From assembly GCA_950022495.1 (NCBI GenBank), contig CATLLJ010000002.1, positions 148,717 to 212,716 on the forward strand: a DNA stretch of 64,000 nt, given 5' to 3'. The notes beneath the pieces were generated by a model. It was not told where the DNA came from. It searched no databases and saw only the letters and a list, made by a program, of their open reading frames with translations. The position numbers and the translations under genes are program-made. Of this stretch, positions 17,217 to 25,703 are shown piece by piece. Each line of letters starts with the position of its first letter. Position 1 is the stretch's first letter. The stretch comes from an uncultured bacterium. GTDB lineage: Bacteria > Cyanobacteriota > Vampirovibrionia > Gastranaerophilales > Gastranaerophilaceae.

Positions 17217-18590
17217 TTATTTCAGTTCAACTGTTGTGCCTTCTTTTGTATCTTTCAATACAATCCCGACTTCATCCAGTGCAATTCTAATTTTATCCGC
17301 AACATCCCAATTCTTTTCTGCACGGGCTTGTTTGCGAACTTCAATAATTTCATCCATTGTTGAAAATTCTTGTCCCAGAGTTTCAGAAACATATGATACT
17401 GCATTTTGCAAATCGTCTTCAGAAAGTGAAGCTTTTTCAAACGTAAAACCAAGCACTGAGCCGAGTTTATAAAGAATTGTGTAAGCATCTTTTTCGTCTT
17501 TGTTTGCACGGGTAGCAAGGTCAAATAGAATTGCAAGAGCTTTTGAAGTGTTCAAATCATCGTCCATAGCTTCCACAAATGCCTTGTATTCTTCTGTTGA
17601 TGTAATATCAAGTTCTTCATTTATCGGTGTTTGTTTTGCGTTAGTCAAACGTTTTGCACCTGCTTGAGCTGCTGTTAAAGCTTCGTCTGAAAATTCAACA
17701 GGCATTCTGTAATGATTTGTCAAAATGAACAATCTCAAAGTGTTTGCGTCATAGTTTTTCAACATATCATCAATAGTTAAGAAATTACCTAAAGATTTTG
17801 ACATTTTTTCTTTATTGATAGTTACAAAACCGTTGTGCAGCCAGTAATTTACAAACTTGCAGCCGTTAGCACATTCAGATTGAGCAATTTCGTTTTCGTG
17901 GTGAGGGAATATTAAATCAGCACCACCGGCGTGAATATCAATGGTTTTGCCAAGATATTTTCTGCTCATTGCAGAACATTCAATGTGCCATCCCGGTCTA
18001 CCTACACCCCAAGGTGAATTGTAACCGAATTTTTCATCTTTTTTCCACAATGCAAAATCAAGCGGATCTTCTTTTTGGTCGCCGACTTCAATTCTTGCAC
18101 CGCTTTCCAACTGGTCAATCGGCTGTTTTGAAAGCTGTCCGTATTTTGAGAATTTTTTTACTCTAAAATACACGTCTCCATTTGCTTCGTAAGCATATCC
18201 ATTTGCGATTAAATCTTTTACGATAGATATCATTTCGCCTAATGTTTTTGTTGCAAAAGGTTCAATATCCGGCTTTAAGGTATTTAAGGCTTTCATTGAA
18301 TTTTCAAATTGTTTGTACCAGTATTGAGAAACTTCTGTCGGTGTTTTACCTTCTTTATCAGCTTTTTTCAGGATTTTGTCATCAACATCAGTTACGTTGC
18401 GGCAATATGTTACATCATAGCCTTTAAATTTTAAATATCTGTACAAAACATCCCATGTAATATAACATCTTGCGTGTCCAAGGTGTGCAAAATCATATAC
18501 TGTAGGTCCGCAGACATACATTTTAACTTTATTACCGTCAATCGGTGTGAATTCTTCAACGTTATTTGTGTAAGAGTTAAAAAGTCTCAT
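17217..18590 (-). CDS. cysS: Cysteinyl-tRNA synthetase
   Basis: 457 aa, full length. HIGH-type motif HLGH at residues 36-39 after CGPTVYDFA, zinc-site motifs (WHIECSAMS, HHENEIAQSE), and KMSKS in KEKMSKSLGNF. It charges tRNA-Cys. GAGG lies about 7 nt before the ATG. Single-gene unit ending at the terminator at 17165-17194. Confidence 0.97.
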   Translation of the reverse strand: MRLFNSYTNNVEEFTPIDGNKVKMYVCGPTVYDFAHLGHARCYITWDVLYRYLKFKGYDVTYCRNVTDVDDKILKKADKEGKTPTEVSQYWYKQFENSMKALNTLKPDIEPFATKTLGEMISIVKDLIANGYAYEANGDVYFRVKKFSKYGQLSKQPIDQLESGARIEVGDQKEDPLDFALWKKDEKFGYNSPWGVGRPGWHIECSAMSRKYLGKTIDIHAGGADLIFPHHENEIAQSECANGCKFVNYWLHNGFVTINKEKMSKSLGNFLTIDDMLKNYDANTLRLFILTNHYRMPVEFSDEALTAAQAGAKRLTNAKQTPINEELDITSTEEYKAFVEAMDDDLNTSKALAILFDLATRANKDEKDAYTILYKLGSVLGFTFEKASLSEDDLQNAVSYVSETLGQEFSTMDEIIEVRKQARAEKNWDVADKIRIALDEVGIVLKDTKEGTTVELK

Positions 18591-18639
18591 AATATTTCCT
18601 CATTTCTAAGTAGATTTTACTACAAACACAATAAAATTA

Positions 18640-18653
18640 TTAACAAATGTAAA
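18640..18653. promoter_or_regulatory. Degenerate TTAACA-N2-TGTTAA site
   Basis: TTAACA-AA-TGTAAA, one mismatch to the inverted repeat at 11128-11141, 82 bp upstream of the 18735 start. Confidence 0.35.
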
Positions 18654-18734
18654 TCATTATAAAATTTATAACAATTATTCTCAAAAAAAATACTTAATGA
18701 ATATATACAAATTATACAAAATTGGGGGAATATC

Positions 18735-19160
18735 ATGGGGAATTTAACTGTCGCTTATAAAGGTGACGATATGAGAAGAACAAAGTTTACAGTCAATGTT
18801 GAAGGCAATTTTACAATCAGCAATACCAAGAACAAAGGTAAGTTAGCAAACCACGAAACCAGAACTACTGTTAAAAACGGTCGTGCAAATACTTATTATA
18901 AATGGGGCAACACTCCAAATGCTACACTTGAAAGCGTATTAAATCTTAATTATACAAATTACACTATTTTTGACGGCATAAGAAAAGCAGACAAAAATGA
19001 TAAAAAAGGTGAAAAATTAACACAATCAGACCTTGAAGCATTAAGAAAAGACAAAGCTCTTCAAAAGAAATTAGGTGTCACTGTAAAATATGATGCACAG
19101 GAAAAAGTTTATGGTATCTATGGCAAAAATGATGCCAAACTATATTTCGATTTTGATTAA
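18735..19160 (+). CDS. Hypothetical protein (141 aa)
   Basis: Not recognised. The protein is basic, Lys/Asn/Thr-rich and probably beta-rich at both ends (TKFTVNVEGNFTISNTK; VTVKYDAQEKVYGIYG), with a helical centre (TQSDLEALRKDKALQKKLG). No signal peptide. GGGGG precedes the ATG by 6-7 nt. A TTAACA-AA-TGTAAA motif lies 82 bp upstream, at the distance seen for other hypothetical genes here. Its stop overlaps the stop of the converging M14 gene by 4 bp. Confidence 0.75.
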   Translation: MGNLTVAYKGDDMRRTKFTVNVEGNFTISNTKNKGKLANHETRTTVKNGRANTYYKWGNTPNATLESVLNLNYTNYTIFDGIRKADKNDKKGEKLTQSDLEALRKDKALQKKLGVTVKYDAQEKVYGIYGKNDAKLYFDFD

Positions 19161-20290
19161 ACTTTCTCAGACAATAAGTCAAAGATTTTAAATACCGGTT
19201 GAACTAACTCTTCGACCGGTATTTCTTCATCCAGTTCAAGAGTAATCGTTGGAATATTTCTTTCTACACCGCAATAAGTTCCAAAACTGCCAGGGGTAGG
19301 ATAGCCGATACTTCCTTCTGCAGGGTAACGAATGATTTCAGAAATTTTTTCAGCAATTTCTTTTGCAGGACCATCGTAATTTACAACTTTATACGGAGCA
19401 TGCAAAGTCAAAATCATACTTGGAGAATATTTTTCGATAACATCTATTACAAATCTTGTTTCAATTTCGCTTGCCGGAGATTTACCGCCATAATAATTGG
19501 TAGTTTCATCATCGCAAGTTGCGTTATCTCCTTCGTTCTTCCCCCAGTTTTTTGTCGGGAAGTTTCTATTTAAATCTACTCCGTTTGAATTAGTTCTGGT
19601 ATTTTTCGACATTCCGTCAGGGTTTAAGCAAGGGATGAATAAAGGTGTATTTGCTTTATCACCTCTTTCTTCCATTTTACCCCTCCTCGGAATTAAAAAT
19701 TCCGGTCCTCCCTCAAGGGGAGGACATTCTAATATTGTATTTCTTATTTTTAAAAGTACGTTTTCTAAGTTATTATTGATTTCATTATTCCAAAAGCGTA
19801 ATACTTTATATCCTTTTGAAGTTAACCAAGCGTCCATTGTTTCATCTTTCAAGAGTTGTGAATTTTGGTTATGTTGCCCTCCATCTAGCTCTATAACTAT
19901 TCTTCTTTCAAAACTGACAAAATCACAAATATAGGCCCCTATTTGCTGCTGCCTACGGAATTTTGTGTTTTCTATTTGCCTGTTTCGTATATGCTGCCAT
20001 AATATAACTTCTTCTTTTGTCATATTATTTCTTAAATTTTGTGCTAAACGGACAAGTTTTATGTCCTCCACCGGCGGGAGGACCGGAATCTCTGATTCCG
20101 AGGAGGGGGCTGACATGCAAGTGAGGGGGCAGGAATATCTTTCTTCTAAATACTTTTCAATTAAGTATTTTCCCTGCGGTTCATCTCCATGAAATACACC
20201 GATAATTAGCGGACGGTTTTTACCATCTTCGCCAATAAGTTCTATTGAGTTCCCTAACTCTGTTTTTGCAGATTCTAAAGTTTTTAACAT
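19157..20290 (-). CDS. M14-family zinc peptidase interrupted in frame by a DUF559 nuclease domain
   Basis: 377 aa. The peptidase part is split. Residues 1-50 hold the first zinc pair HGDE (H34, E37). Residues ~212-377 hold CLNPDG, DLNRNFP (R242), LTLHAP (H297) and the likely catalytic E352 in TITLELDEE. Together these match M14 carboxypeptidases/murein-peptide amidases such as MpaA. Between them, residues ~90-187 are a DUF559 (PD-(D/E)XK-like) endonuclease domain: MTKEEVILWQHIRN, FRRQQQIGAYICDF, IVIELDGGQH, GYKVLRFWNNEI. The frame is intact, so both domains could be made. GAGGGG precedes the ATG, and ftsY ends 3 bp upstream. Confidence 0.88.
   Translation of the reverse strand: MLKTLESAKTELGNSIELIGEDGKNRPLIIGVFHGDEPQGKYLIEKYLEERYSCPLTCMSAPSSESEIPVLPPVEDIKLVRLAQNLRNNMTKEEVILWQHIRNRQIENTKFRRQQQIGAYICDFVSFERRIVIELDGGQHNQNSQLLKDETMDAWLTSKGYKVLRFWNNEINNNLENVLLKIRNTILECPPLEGGPEFLIPRRGKMEERGDKANTPLFIPCLNPDGMSKNTRTNSNGVDLNRNFPTKNWGKNEGDNATCDDETTNYYGGKSPASEIETRFVIDVIEKYSPSMILTLHAPYKVVNYDGPAKEIAEKISEIIRYPAEGSIGYPTPGSFGTYCGVERNIPTITLELDEEIPVEELVQPVFKIFDLLSEKV
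19680..20108 (-). mobile_element. DUF559 element with 48-bp compound terminal inverted repeats, inserted in frame
   Basis: The ends 19680-19727 and 20061-20108 are inverted copies. Each is CCCCTCCTCGGAAT, a 5-nt loop, ATTCCGGTCCTCCC, a 6-nt loop, and GGAGGACAT. All 37 stem bases are identical and only the two loops differ. Each end can fold into two hairpins (CGGAAT/ATTCCG and GTCCTCC/GGAGGAC). The element is 429 bp, exactly 143 codons, so it keeps the host frame. It codes for the DUF559 domain. It is locally far more GC-rich at its ends than the surroundings. No transposase is present. Confidence 0.75.
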
Positions 20291-20293
20291 TAA

Positions 20294-21214
20294 CTACCCC
20301 TCAAAGAGTGCATTAATAAAATCATCCGGATTGAATGATTTCAAATCTTCCATTTTTTCACCCACCCCAACAAGTTTTACAGGAAGATTCATTTCTTTAG
20401 CTATTGCAATAATTATTGCACCTTTTGCACTTCCATCAAGTTTTGTAAGGGCAACAGAAGTAAGATTTACAGCTTCTGAGAAAACTTTTGCCTGCTGCAA
20501 ACCGTTTTGACCTGTATTTGCGTCTATAACAAGAATACTTTCTCTCAATGCGTCCGGAGCCTGTTTATCAATTACAGTTTTAATCTTCTTTAACTCTTCC
20601 ATCAAATTAAATTTATTTTGAAGTCTTCCGGCTGTATCAACTAAGATTATGTCATAGTTTTCGTTCTTTGCTTTTTGAATAGCTTCATAAACAACTGATG
20701 CAGGATCAGCTTTGTCTCGGCGAACAATATCAGCACCAGCTCTTTCTGACCAGATGTTTAATTGTTCTTCTGCAGCAGCCCTGAAGGTATCACCTGCCGC
20801 GATTAGAACTTTTTTACCTTCTTGTTTGAATTTGTGTGCCAGTTTCGCAATCAATGTTGTTTTACCGGCACCGTTTACACCTGCAATAAAATATATATTT
20901 AGTTCATTATCTTTGTAATTTAGTTCTGTAGAACCGGCTTTTATAAGAGTTTTTTTAAATTCATCTTTTAAATAATTTTTTAATTCTGACGGTTTTGCAT
21001 CTTTTTTGGCACGCAAATTATCTACCAATTCCGCAGCATAGCCTACCCCTAAATCTGCACTGATAAGAGTATCTTCAATATCATCAAGTGCAAATTCTGA
21101 GTATTGCTCTTCTGTTTCATCAACATTAGCCAGAACATTTCCTACAAGGGACTGTGCAGTATTAGAAACTGCCTGTTTTAAATTATCAAATTTATCTTTA
21201 AAGAATCCAAACAT
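20294..21214 (-). CDS. ftsY: Signal recognition particle receptor FtsY
   Basis: 306 aa from the ATG at 21214 (MFGFFKDKFDNLKQ); an upstream in-frame start at 21238 is not supported. NG domain: GVNGAGKTT, GDTFRAAAEEQL, DTAGRLQ, TKLDGSAKGG-like (TKLDGSAKGA). The short N-terminal part lacks the long acidic A domain of E. coli FtsY. It docks SRP-ribosome complexes at the membrane. TATTAT lies 6 nt before the ATG with no Shine-Dalgarno, suggesting a leaderless message. The M14/DUF559 gene follows after 3 bp. Confidence 0.96.
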   Translation of the reverse strand: MFGFFKDKFDNLKQAVSNTAQSLVGNVLANVDETEEQYSEFALDDIEDTLISADLGVGYAAELVDNLRAKKDAKPSELKNYLKDEFKKTLIKAGSTELNYKDNELNIYFIAGVNGAGKTTLIAKLAHKFKQEGKKVLIAAGDTFRAAAEEQLNIWSERAGADIVRRDKADPASVVYEAIQKAKNENYDIILVDTAGRLQNKFNLMEELKKIKTVIDKQAPDALRESILVIDANTGQNGLQQAKVFSEAVNLTSVALTKLDGSAKGAIIIAIAKEMNLPVKLVGVGEKMEDLKSFNPDDFINALFEG

Positions 21215-21220
21215 AGTGGT

Positions 21221-21226
21221 ATAATA
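21221..21226 (-). promoter_or_regulatory. -10 box, leaderless start of ftsY
   Basis: TATTAT on the minus strand, then ACCACT, then ATG at 21214. Confidence 0.4.
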
Positions 21227-21252
21227 GCATAAAATCATCTATTTTGCATTAG

Positions 21253-21292
21253 AAAAAGGGCGTCTAGTTATATATAACCAGACGCCCTTTTT
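21253..21292 (-). terminator. Intrinsic terminator after nusB
   Basis: 20-bp arms (21253-21272 and 21273-21292) with a single mismatch, core GGGCGTCT, with T runs in both directions. It separates nusB from ftsY. Confidence 0.85.
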
Positions 21293-21308
21293 TAAATATT
21301 TAAACTTA

Positions 21309-21968
21309 TTATTTCAAGCCGTTTTCAACAATAACTTTTGCAAGAACACCATTTACAAATGATGCACTGTCATCAGTTGAATATTTTTTAGCAAGTTCTA
21401 AAGCTTCATCTACAACAACCTTCATAGGAGTTTCTTTTATATATAAAAGTTCAGAAATCGCAATTCTTAAAATATCTTTATCCATTTTTACAAGTCTGTC
21501 AAAATCCCAGCCTGTAGAATATTTCTTAATAATTTCATCTATTTCTTCATGATTTTTTTGGAAAGCTTCAGCAATTTGAATGGCATAATTTTTCACTTCA
21601 CCTTCGGATTCAAGAGTTGCAAACTCGGCAATTTCAAGGGCCAACAACGCTTTTTCCGCAACATTTATCATTTCGTCAATTCTGCCGGTCATATCAGATG
21701 TCATCGGAAGTGGAACAGGAATATTTGATGCTTCCATAGGACGATTCAAATTAATTTCATGTTCTGCTTCATAATCGTCAATTTTATTTTTCATATCCAT
21801 CAATGCTCCAAGTGACAATTTCAATTCATCACTTGCACTGCTTGATAAAATTCTAACAGATTTCAATATAATATCATCCAAATTTTCTTTAGAATAATTT
21901 GATATTTTCTTATCAAATTGAGAAAATAAAATAAATGCCAATTCTCTAGATGCTCTGCGGGCTTGCAT
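21309..21968 (-). CDS. nusB: Transcription antitermination factor NusB, enlarged
   Basis: 219 aa against ~140 for a typical NusB. The start (RRASRELAFILFSQFD) and the C-terminal signature (KMDKDILRIAISELLYIKETPMKVVVDEALELAKKYS, seen in parts; SFVNGVLAKV) are canonical. The extra ~70 residues lie after the first helix (roughly 25-95), a variable insertion. NusB with NusE binds boxA RNA in rRNA antitermination. GAGG lies 8 nt before the ATG. Confidence 0.9.
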   Translation of the reverse strand: MQARRASRELAFILFSQFDKKISNYSKENLDDIILKSVRILSSSASDELKLSLGALMDMKNKIDDYEAEHEINLNRPMEASNIPVPLPMTSDMTGRIDEMINVAEKALLALEIAEFATLESEGEVKNYAIQIAEAFQKNHEEIDEIIKKYSTGWDFDRLVKMDKDILRIAISELLYIKETPMKVVVDEALELAKKYSTDDSASFVNGVLAKVIVENGLK

Positions 21969-22050
21969 ATTTAATACCTCTTAATTTTTCATATTTTACT
22001 CGTGATTTAATGCTATCATGAAAAACATTTTGCGTAAAGTTCATTTAAAA

Positions 22051-22644
22051 TTATGAATGTTTCTTTCTGCTCATAGAAATACACATAACTTTAAAGAGAT
22101 CCTTATAATAATCAACAAAATTTTTCATTTTAAATTTAACAATTTCAATACGGGAAGCCTTTTCCGGACATCTGTTAATTGGAGCAGGATCAGTTCCGAA
22201 TTCCCTGCAAATTGGTGGACGTTCTGAATAAACGCTGCATCTGCCGTAATCTGTTATAAATGGACAATAATTTTTATTTTTTTGGTAATCTTCCAGCAAC
22301 GCCTGAATTTGTTCCTGGCTCTTAATCTGCATTTTCTTCATTACATCTTTTGGAATACCTACAAGCCTATTACCATTTTGGTCAAAACCTATAAACTGAA
22401 TTGGATTACCTGTAGTATTAAACATTACAGAATCATAAGTATCTCTTGGATCATTATGACCAATATTAATTATATTATATATTGGTCTTTGAACTTTATC
22501 TTTATACTTTGGCAAAAAATCAACAGGTATTGGAGCGTCCGCACAACAGCGGGCTTTACACTTTGGAATGAAGCACTTTGAAGGACTTGTTAAATATGTT
22601 TTTATACCTGTTAATTTCATAATATTTGTATTAAATCCAAACAT
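22051..22644 (-). CDS. YkgJ-type cysteine-cluster protein (CxxCxxCC family)
   Basis: 197 aa. The N-terminal cluster CFIPKCKARCC and later cysteines (CPFITDYGRCSVYSERPPICREFG, seen in parts, and RCPEK) match the zinc/iron-binding YkgJ/UPF0153 family, whose function is unknown. Between them is a longer insertion than usual. Start uncertain: ATG at 22644 or at 22620 (MKLTGIKTYL); neither has a clear Shine-Dalgarno. Confidence 0.8.
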   Translation of the reverse strand: MFGFNTNIMKLTGIKTYLTSPSKCFIPKCKARCCADAPIPVDFLPKYKDKVQRPIYNIINIGHNDPRDTYDSVMFNTTGNPIQFIGFDQNGNRLVGIPKDVMKKMQIKSQEQIQALLEDYQKNKNYCPFITDYGRCSVYSERPPICREFGTDPAPINRCPEKASRIEIVKFKMKNFVDYYKDLFKVMCISMSRKKHS

Positions 22645-22669
22645 AATATTTTTTGTTATCTGAAGCGAA

Positions 22670-22702
22670 AAAAAGGCCGGATAAAATTTATCCGACCTTT
22701 TT
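22670..22702 (-). terminator. Intrinsic terminator after rpsA
   Basis: 16-bp arms around GGCCGGATAAA (one mismatch) with T run on the minus strand, 17 bp past the rpsA stop. Confidence 0.85.
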
Positions 22703-22718
22703 AAAGTTAATAATTCAA

Positions 22719-23786
22719 TTATTCACTAACTTCTTCATTGTTCATATCTTTGATGCTCAAAGCTATTCTATGTTCTTGTGGAGTGAATTTCTTGATAAGA
22801 ACTTCAATGCTGTCACCAACTTTGAATTTGTTGAATGGATTTACATTTCCTTCAGCAATTTCAGAAGCTGGTAATAATGCTTCAACACCAGGGAAGATAT
22901 TAATAAATGCACCAAATCCTGTAACTTTATTTACAGTACCTGTGATTACTTGACCTTCTGAGAATTGACCTTCGATTTGCTGCCATGGATCTTCGCCCAT
23001 TCTTTTTAATGACAATGAAATTCTCTTAAGTTCTGTATCAATTTTAATAATTTTAACTTCTAAAGTTTCGCCTAATGAAATAACATCAGATGGGTGTTTA
23101 ATTCTTTGCCAAGAAATTTCAGAAATTGGAAGTAAACCGTCGATACCATTGATGTCAACGAATGCACCAAAGTCAGCAATTCTTACAACTTCACCTTTAA
23201 CAACTTGATCTTCTTCAAGTGTTGAAAGAATGTTATCAACAACTTGATCACGTTGTTCAGCAACAGCTTGTCTTTGAGACAAGATAAGTTTGTTTTTCTT
23301 AGGATCAGCTTCAAGAACTTTAACTTCGATTTTCTGATCTAATAGACCATCAAATGGAGTACCTGTTCTAAGTTGAGATGATGGAATGAAACCTTTCAAA
23401 TCAGCAACGTCAACTAAAACACCGCCTTTAACAACTGAAACAACTTTAGCAAGGATTGTATCGCCTTGAACTTTTGCATCATTAAGTTGAGCCCAAGCTT
23501 GAGCAAATGCAAGTCTTTTCAATGATAATAACATACCATCTTCATCATTTTCTTCTTTTAATACGTAGAATTCTTTTACATCGCCTTCTTCAACAGGGGT
23601 TGCATCTTCTGCAGATGAGATTTCTCTGTTTGGTAAGAAAGCTTCAGTTTTAGCACCGCGAACACTTACTAAGTAACCATCTTGTTCTTTTCTTAGAACT
23701 GTTCCTTCTACGATGTCAGCTACTGAATGGCTGTTTGAAAAACTTTCTTCTAATAGTTTTTCAAATTCGTCTAATACTTGTGTCAT
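22719..23786 (-). CDS. rpsA: 30S ribosomal protein S1, four S1 domains
   Basis: 355 aa with four S1/OB repeats beginning near residues 24 (IVEGTVLRKEQDGYLVSV), 105, 190 (VVKGEVVRIADFGAFVDI) and 278 (VITGTVNKVTGFGAFINI). This is shorter than the six-domain proteobacterial S1 and close to cyanobacterial/Firmicutes types. S1 helps mRNA bind the 30S subunit. AAAAGGAG precedes the ATG. It follows ispH by 50 bp on the same strand, an order also seen in other phyla. Confidence 0.93.
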   Translation of the reverse strand: MTQVLDEFEKLLEESFSNSHSVADIVEGTVLRKEQDGYLVSVRGAKTEAFLPNREISSAEDATPVEEGDVKEFYVLKEENDEDGMLLSLKRLAFAQAWAQLNDAKVQGDTILAKVVSVVKGGVLVDVADLKGFIPSSQLRTGTPFDGLLDQKIEVKVLEADPKKNKLILSQRQAVAEQRDQVVDNILSTLEEDQVVKGEVVRIADFGAFVDINGIDGLLPISEISWQRIKHPSDVISLGETLEVKIIKIDTELKRISLSLKRMGEDPWQQIEGQFSEGQVITGTVNKVTGFGAFINIFPGVEALLPASEIAEGNVNPFNKFKVGDSIEVLIKKFTPQEHRIALSIKDMNNEEVSE

Positions 23787-23836
23787 TTTTATTTTCTCCT
23801 TTTCTTTGGTTTTATTTTAAAGAGGTGACGCCTCTT

Positions 23837-24733
23837 TTATACTTTTATTTTTTCAATAACATTATCAATTACATTCTGTGGAGTTGAAGCCCCTGCTGTA
23901 ATTGAAATATTACTGGATTTTTCAATCAATTCAGAATATTCATCCAATTCTTTTTCAGTTTCAATATGAATTGTTGAAGTAATATCTTTTAAAATTTCTG
24001 CAAGATGAGTTGTATTGGCACTTTTCTTAGAACCAACAACTATCATCAAATCACTTTCTTTTGCTAACTCTTTTGCTTCAGATTGACGCATTGAAGTACT
24101 CTGGCAAATTGTATTTGCAATATGCAGTTCTTTAGCAATTGGAGTTAAATACCCGATAATATTGTTCAAGGTTGAAAGCATTTGAGTTGTTTGAACAACC
24201 ACACCTATTTTTTTATGATTTTTCAATTCTTGTTCAAAAGGTTTTAATTGTTCAACATCAGCAGCAACAAGAATTTTATCACCATATTGTTCTGCATTGG
24301 CTTTTATTGCTACAACTTCAGGGTGTTCAGCTTTGCCTACAATAACCAGATAATAACCTTCTTTAACGAGTTCAATAGCTTTTTGTTGAACTTTTTTAAC
24401 ATCAGGACAGGTCAGGTCATAAACTTCAAACCCTGCATTTTTAATATCTTCAAAAACTTTAGGACTTTCGCCATGACTTCTTACAACACAAATACCATTA
24501 CCTTTTTCAGGTAACTCAGTCAACGATTCAACACCTAAAGATTTTAACTCCTCTATAACTTGAGCATTATGAATAAGTTCACCGAGAACACAAATATTGC
24601 GTTCAGGGTTTTCTGCTTTTAACTTTTTTACGGTATCTACGGCTCTTTTAACTCCGTAACAAAAACCGGCAAATTTCGCTATTTTTATATTTTTCGGCAA
24701 TTTTAAATTGTCTTCTTTCAATTGAACTCGCAA
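23837..24733 (-). CDS. ispH: 4-hydroxy-3-methylbut-2-enyl diphosphate reductase
   Basis: 298 aa. The three [4Fe-4S] cysteines are visible: AGFCYGVKRAV, DLTCPDVKKVQ, and TICQSTSMRQSE, plus the catalytic VRSHGESP. It makes IPP and DMAPP in the MEP pathway, feeding ispA at 43.6 kb. The start is uncertain: no ATG lies upstream of the conserved part, and TTG at 24733 (or 24721) is used. Confidence 0.95.
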   Translation of the reverse strand: MRVQLKEDNLKLPKNIKIAKFAGFCYGVKRAVDTVKKLKAENPERNICVLGELIHNAQVIEELKSLGVESLTELPEKGNGICVVRSHGESPKVFEDIKNAGFEVYDLTCPDVKKVQQKAIELVKEGYYLVIVGKAEHPEVVAIKANAEQYGDKILVAADVEQLKPFEQELKNHKKIGVVVQTTQMLSTLNNIIGYLTPIAKELHIANTICQSTSMRQSEAKELAKESDLMIVVGSKKSANTTHLAEILKDITSTIHIETEKELDEYSELIEKSSNISITAGASTPQNVIDNVIEKIKV

Positions 24734-24805
24734 ATTAGTAAATTATTTACTCTTTTGCTGTAATAAGATTAGACCATGAATACAGCTTTAAATCAAGTAG
24801 GAGAT

Positions 24806-25084
24806 TTACCCCGGACACAAACTTTCCCAATCTGTATCGTCTTCATCTTCACCGGGCTCTACTATGTGCTCGCCACATTCTAACATGACCTGAATTGATA
24901 ATTTAAGCTGTTTTTTATAATTTTCACGTGCTCTTGCTAAAGTTTTTGCACAAAATGTGAAACTTGGAATTTCTTTAATTTCAATATAGTAATATGGATT
25001 GCCGTCAAAATCCAAATCCTGACCTTCAATAAGGGTCCAGTTCAAATTCAAATAATAATCTATATCTTTAATTACTTCTGCCAT
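24806..25084 (-). CDS. HicB-like antitoxin-fold protein (92 aa)
   Basis: The fold signature reads YYLNLNWTLIEG, YYYIEIKEIPSFTFCAKTLA, YKKQLKLSIQVMLECGEHI: a partial RNase H-like HicB N-terminal domain. The C-terminus is acidic (GEDEDDTDWESL) and lacks the usual DNA-binding arm. No HicA toxin (dsRBD-like ~60 aa) is adjacent, so it is an orphan. TATAAT lies only 4 nt before the ATG. It follows the GerMN gene by 10 bp on the same strand. Confidence 0.65.
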   Translation of the reverse strand: MAEVIKDIDYYLNLNWTLIEGQDLDFDGNPYYYIEIKEIPSFTFCAKTLARARENYKKQLKLSIQVMLECGEHIVEPGEDEDDTDWESLCPG

Positions 25085-25094
25085 ATTAATTATA

Positions 25095-25694
25095 CTAATT
25101 ATCTAATGAAGAATTACTCAACGGTTGTGTAAGCATAATGCCTTCACCACCGACAACATCAGCCTGATGACCGTCAATATACAGATAAACAGGTAATGTT
25201 GAATTTAATTTTACAGTTTTTATAAGTTGATAAAGTCTTTTGTACAAACTTTCTGTTCCGCCGCCATTTACGAAAGCTGAATTCAAGTTCACAATAACTT
25301 TATCTGGCTGTTCTGTTATATTGATAATTTCAGAACCGGAAGGAATTTCTGTATAAACACCTTTCTGGCGTTCTTCCTGTTTCGGTCCGCGAACCAGTGA
25401 ATTTATTGCAAATTTCACTTTTGAACCATCAACATCTTTATTATAAACACGTTTTACAGCCTTATAAACCTCTTCGTTGTGTTCATTTTTACCAATAAAG
25501 TATACATTAACATATTCTTTTTCTTTTGTATCAGCAGGTTCAGCTTCGTCTTCCTGAACCGAACGTTCAGAAACCTCGATTTGATCAGGTTTAACTTCCG
25601 GTTTTGGCATCAATACATTAAACGCAACCAGCCCGATAACTGCCAGCATACAAAATCCAATAAATATTAAAAGTATTTTCTGATTTTTATTCAT
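25095..25694 (-). CDS. GerMN-domain membrane-anchored protein
   Basis: 199 aa. One N-terminal anchor (residues 6-28, ILLIFIGFCMLAVIGLVAFN), an acidic linker, then a GerMN domain from ~62 (VNVYFIGKN, INSLVRGPKQEERQKGVYTEIP, VIVNLNSAFVNGGG, LPVYLYIDG). GerMN domains occur in spore germination proteins and in envelope proteins of non-sporulating bacteria. AAGGA lies 6 nt before the ATG. It follows the LmeA-like gene by 9 bp. Confidence 0.88.
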   Translation of the reverse strand: MNKNQKILLIFIGFCMLAVIGLVAFNVLMPKPEVKPDQIEVSERSVQEDEAEPADTKEKEYVNVYFIGKNEHNEEVYKAVKRVYNKDVDGSKVKFAINSLVRGPKQEERQKGVYTEIPSGSEIINITEQPDKVIVNLNSAFVNGGGTESLYKRLYQLIKTVKLNSTLPVYLYIDGHQADVVGGEGIMLTQPLSNSSLDN

Positions 25695-25703
25695 ATAAAA
25701 TCC

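Noticed and set aside
19497..19934. 145-aa open frame on the + strand opposite the DUF559 domain
   Set aside because: Antisense shadow; no ribosome site and no recognisable domain, whereas the minus strand shows clear DUF559 and M14 motifs.
19680..20108. DUF559 insert as an intein or self-splicing intron
   Set aside because: No Hint blocks (no N-terminal Cys/Ser block A or C-terminal HN-C/S) and no intron-like secondary structure or reverse transcriptase; only palindromic ends and the nuclease domain.
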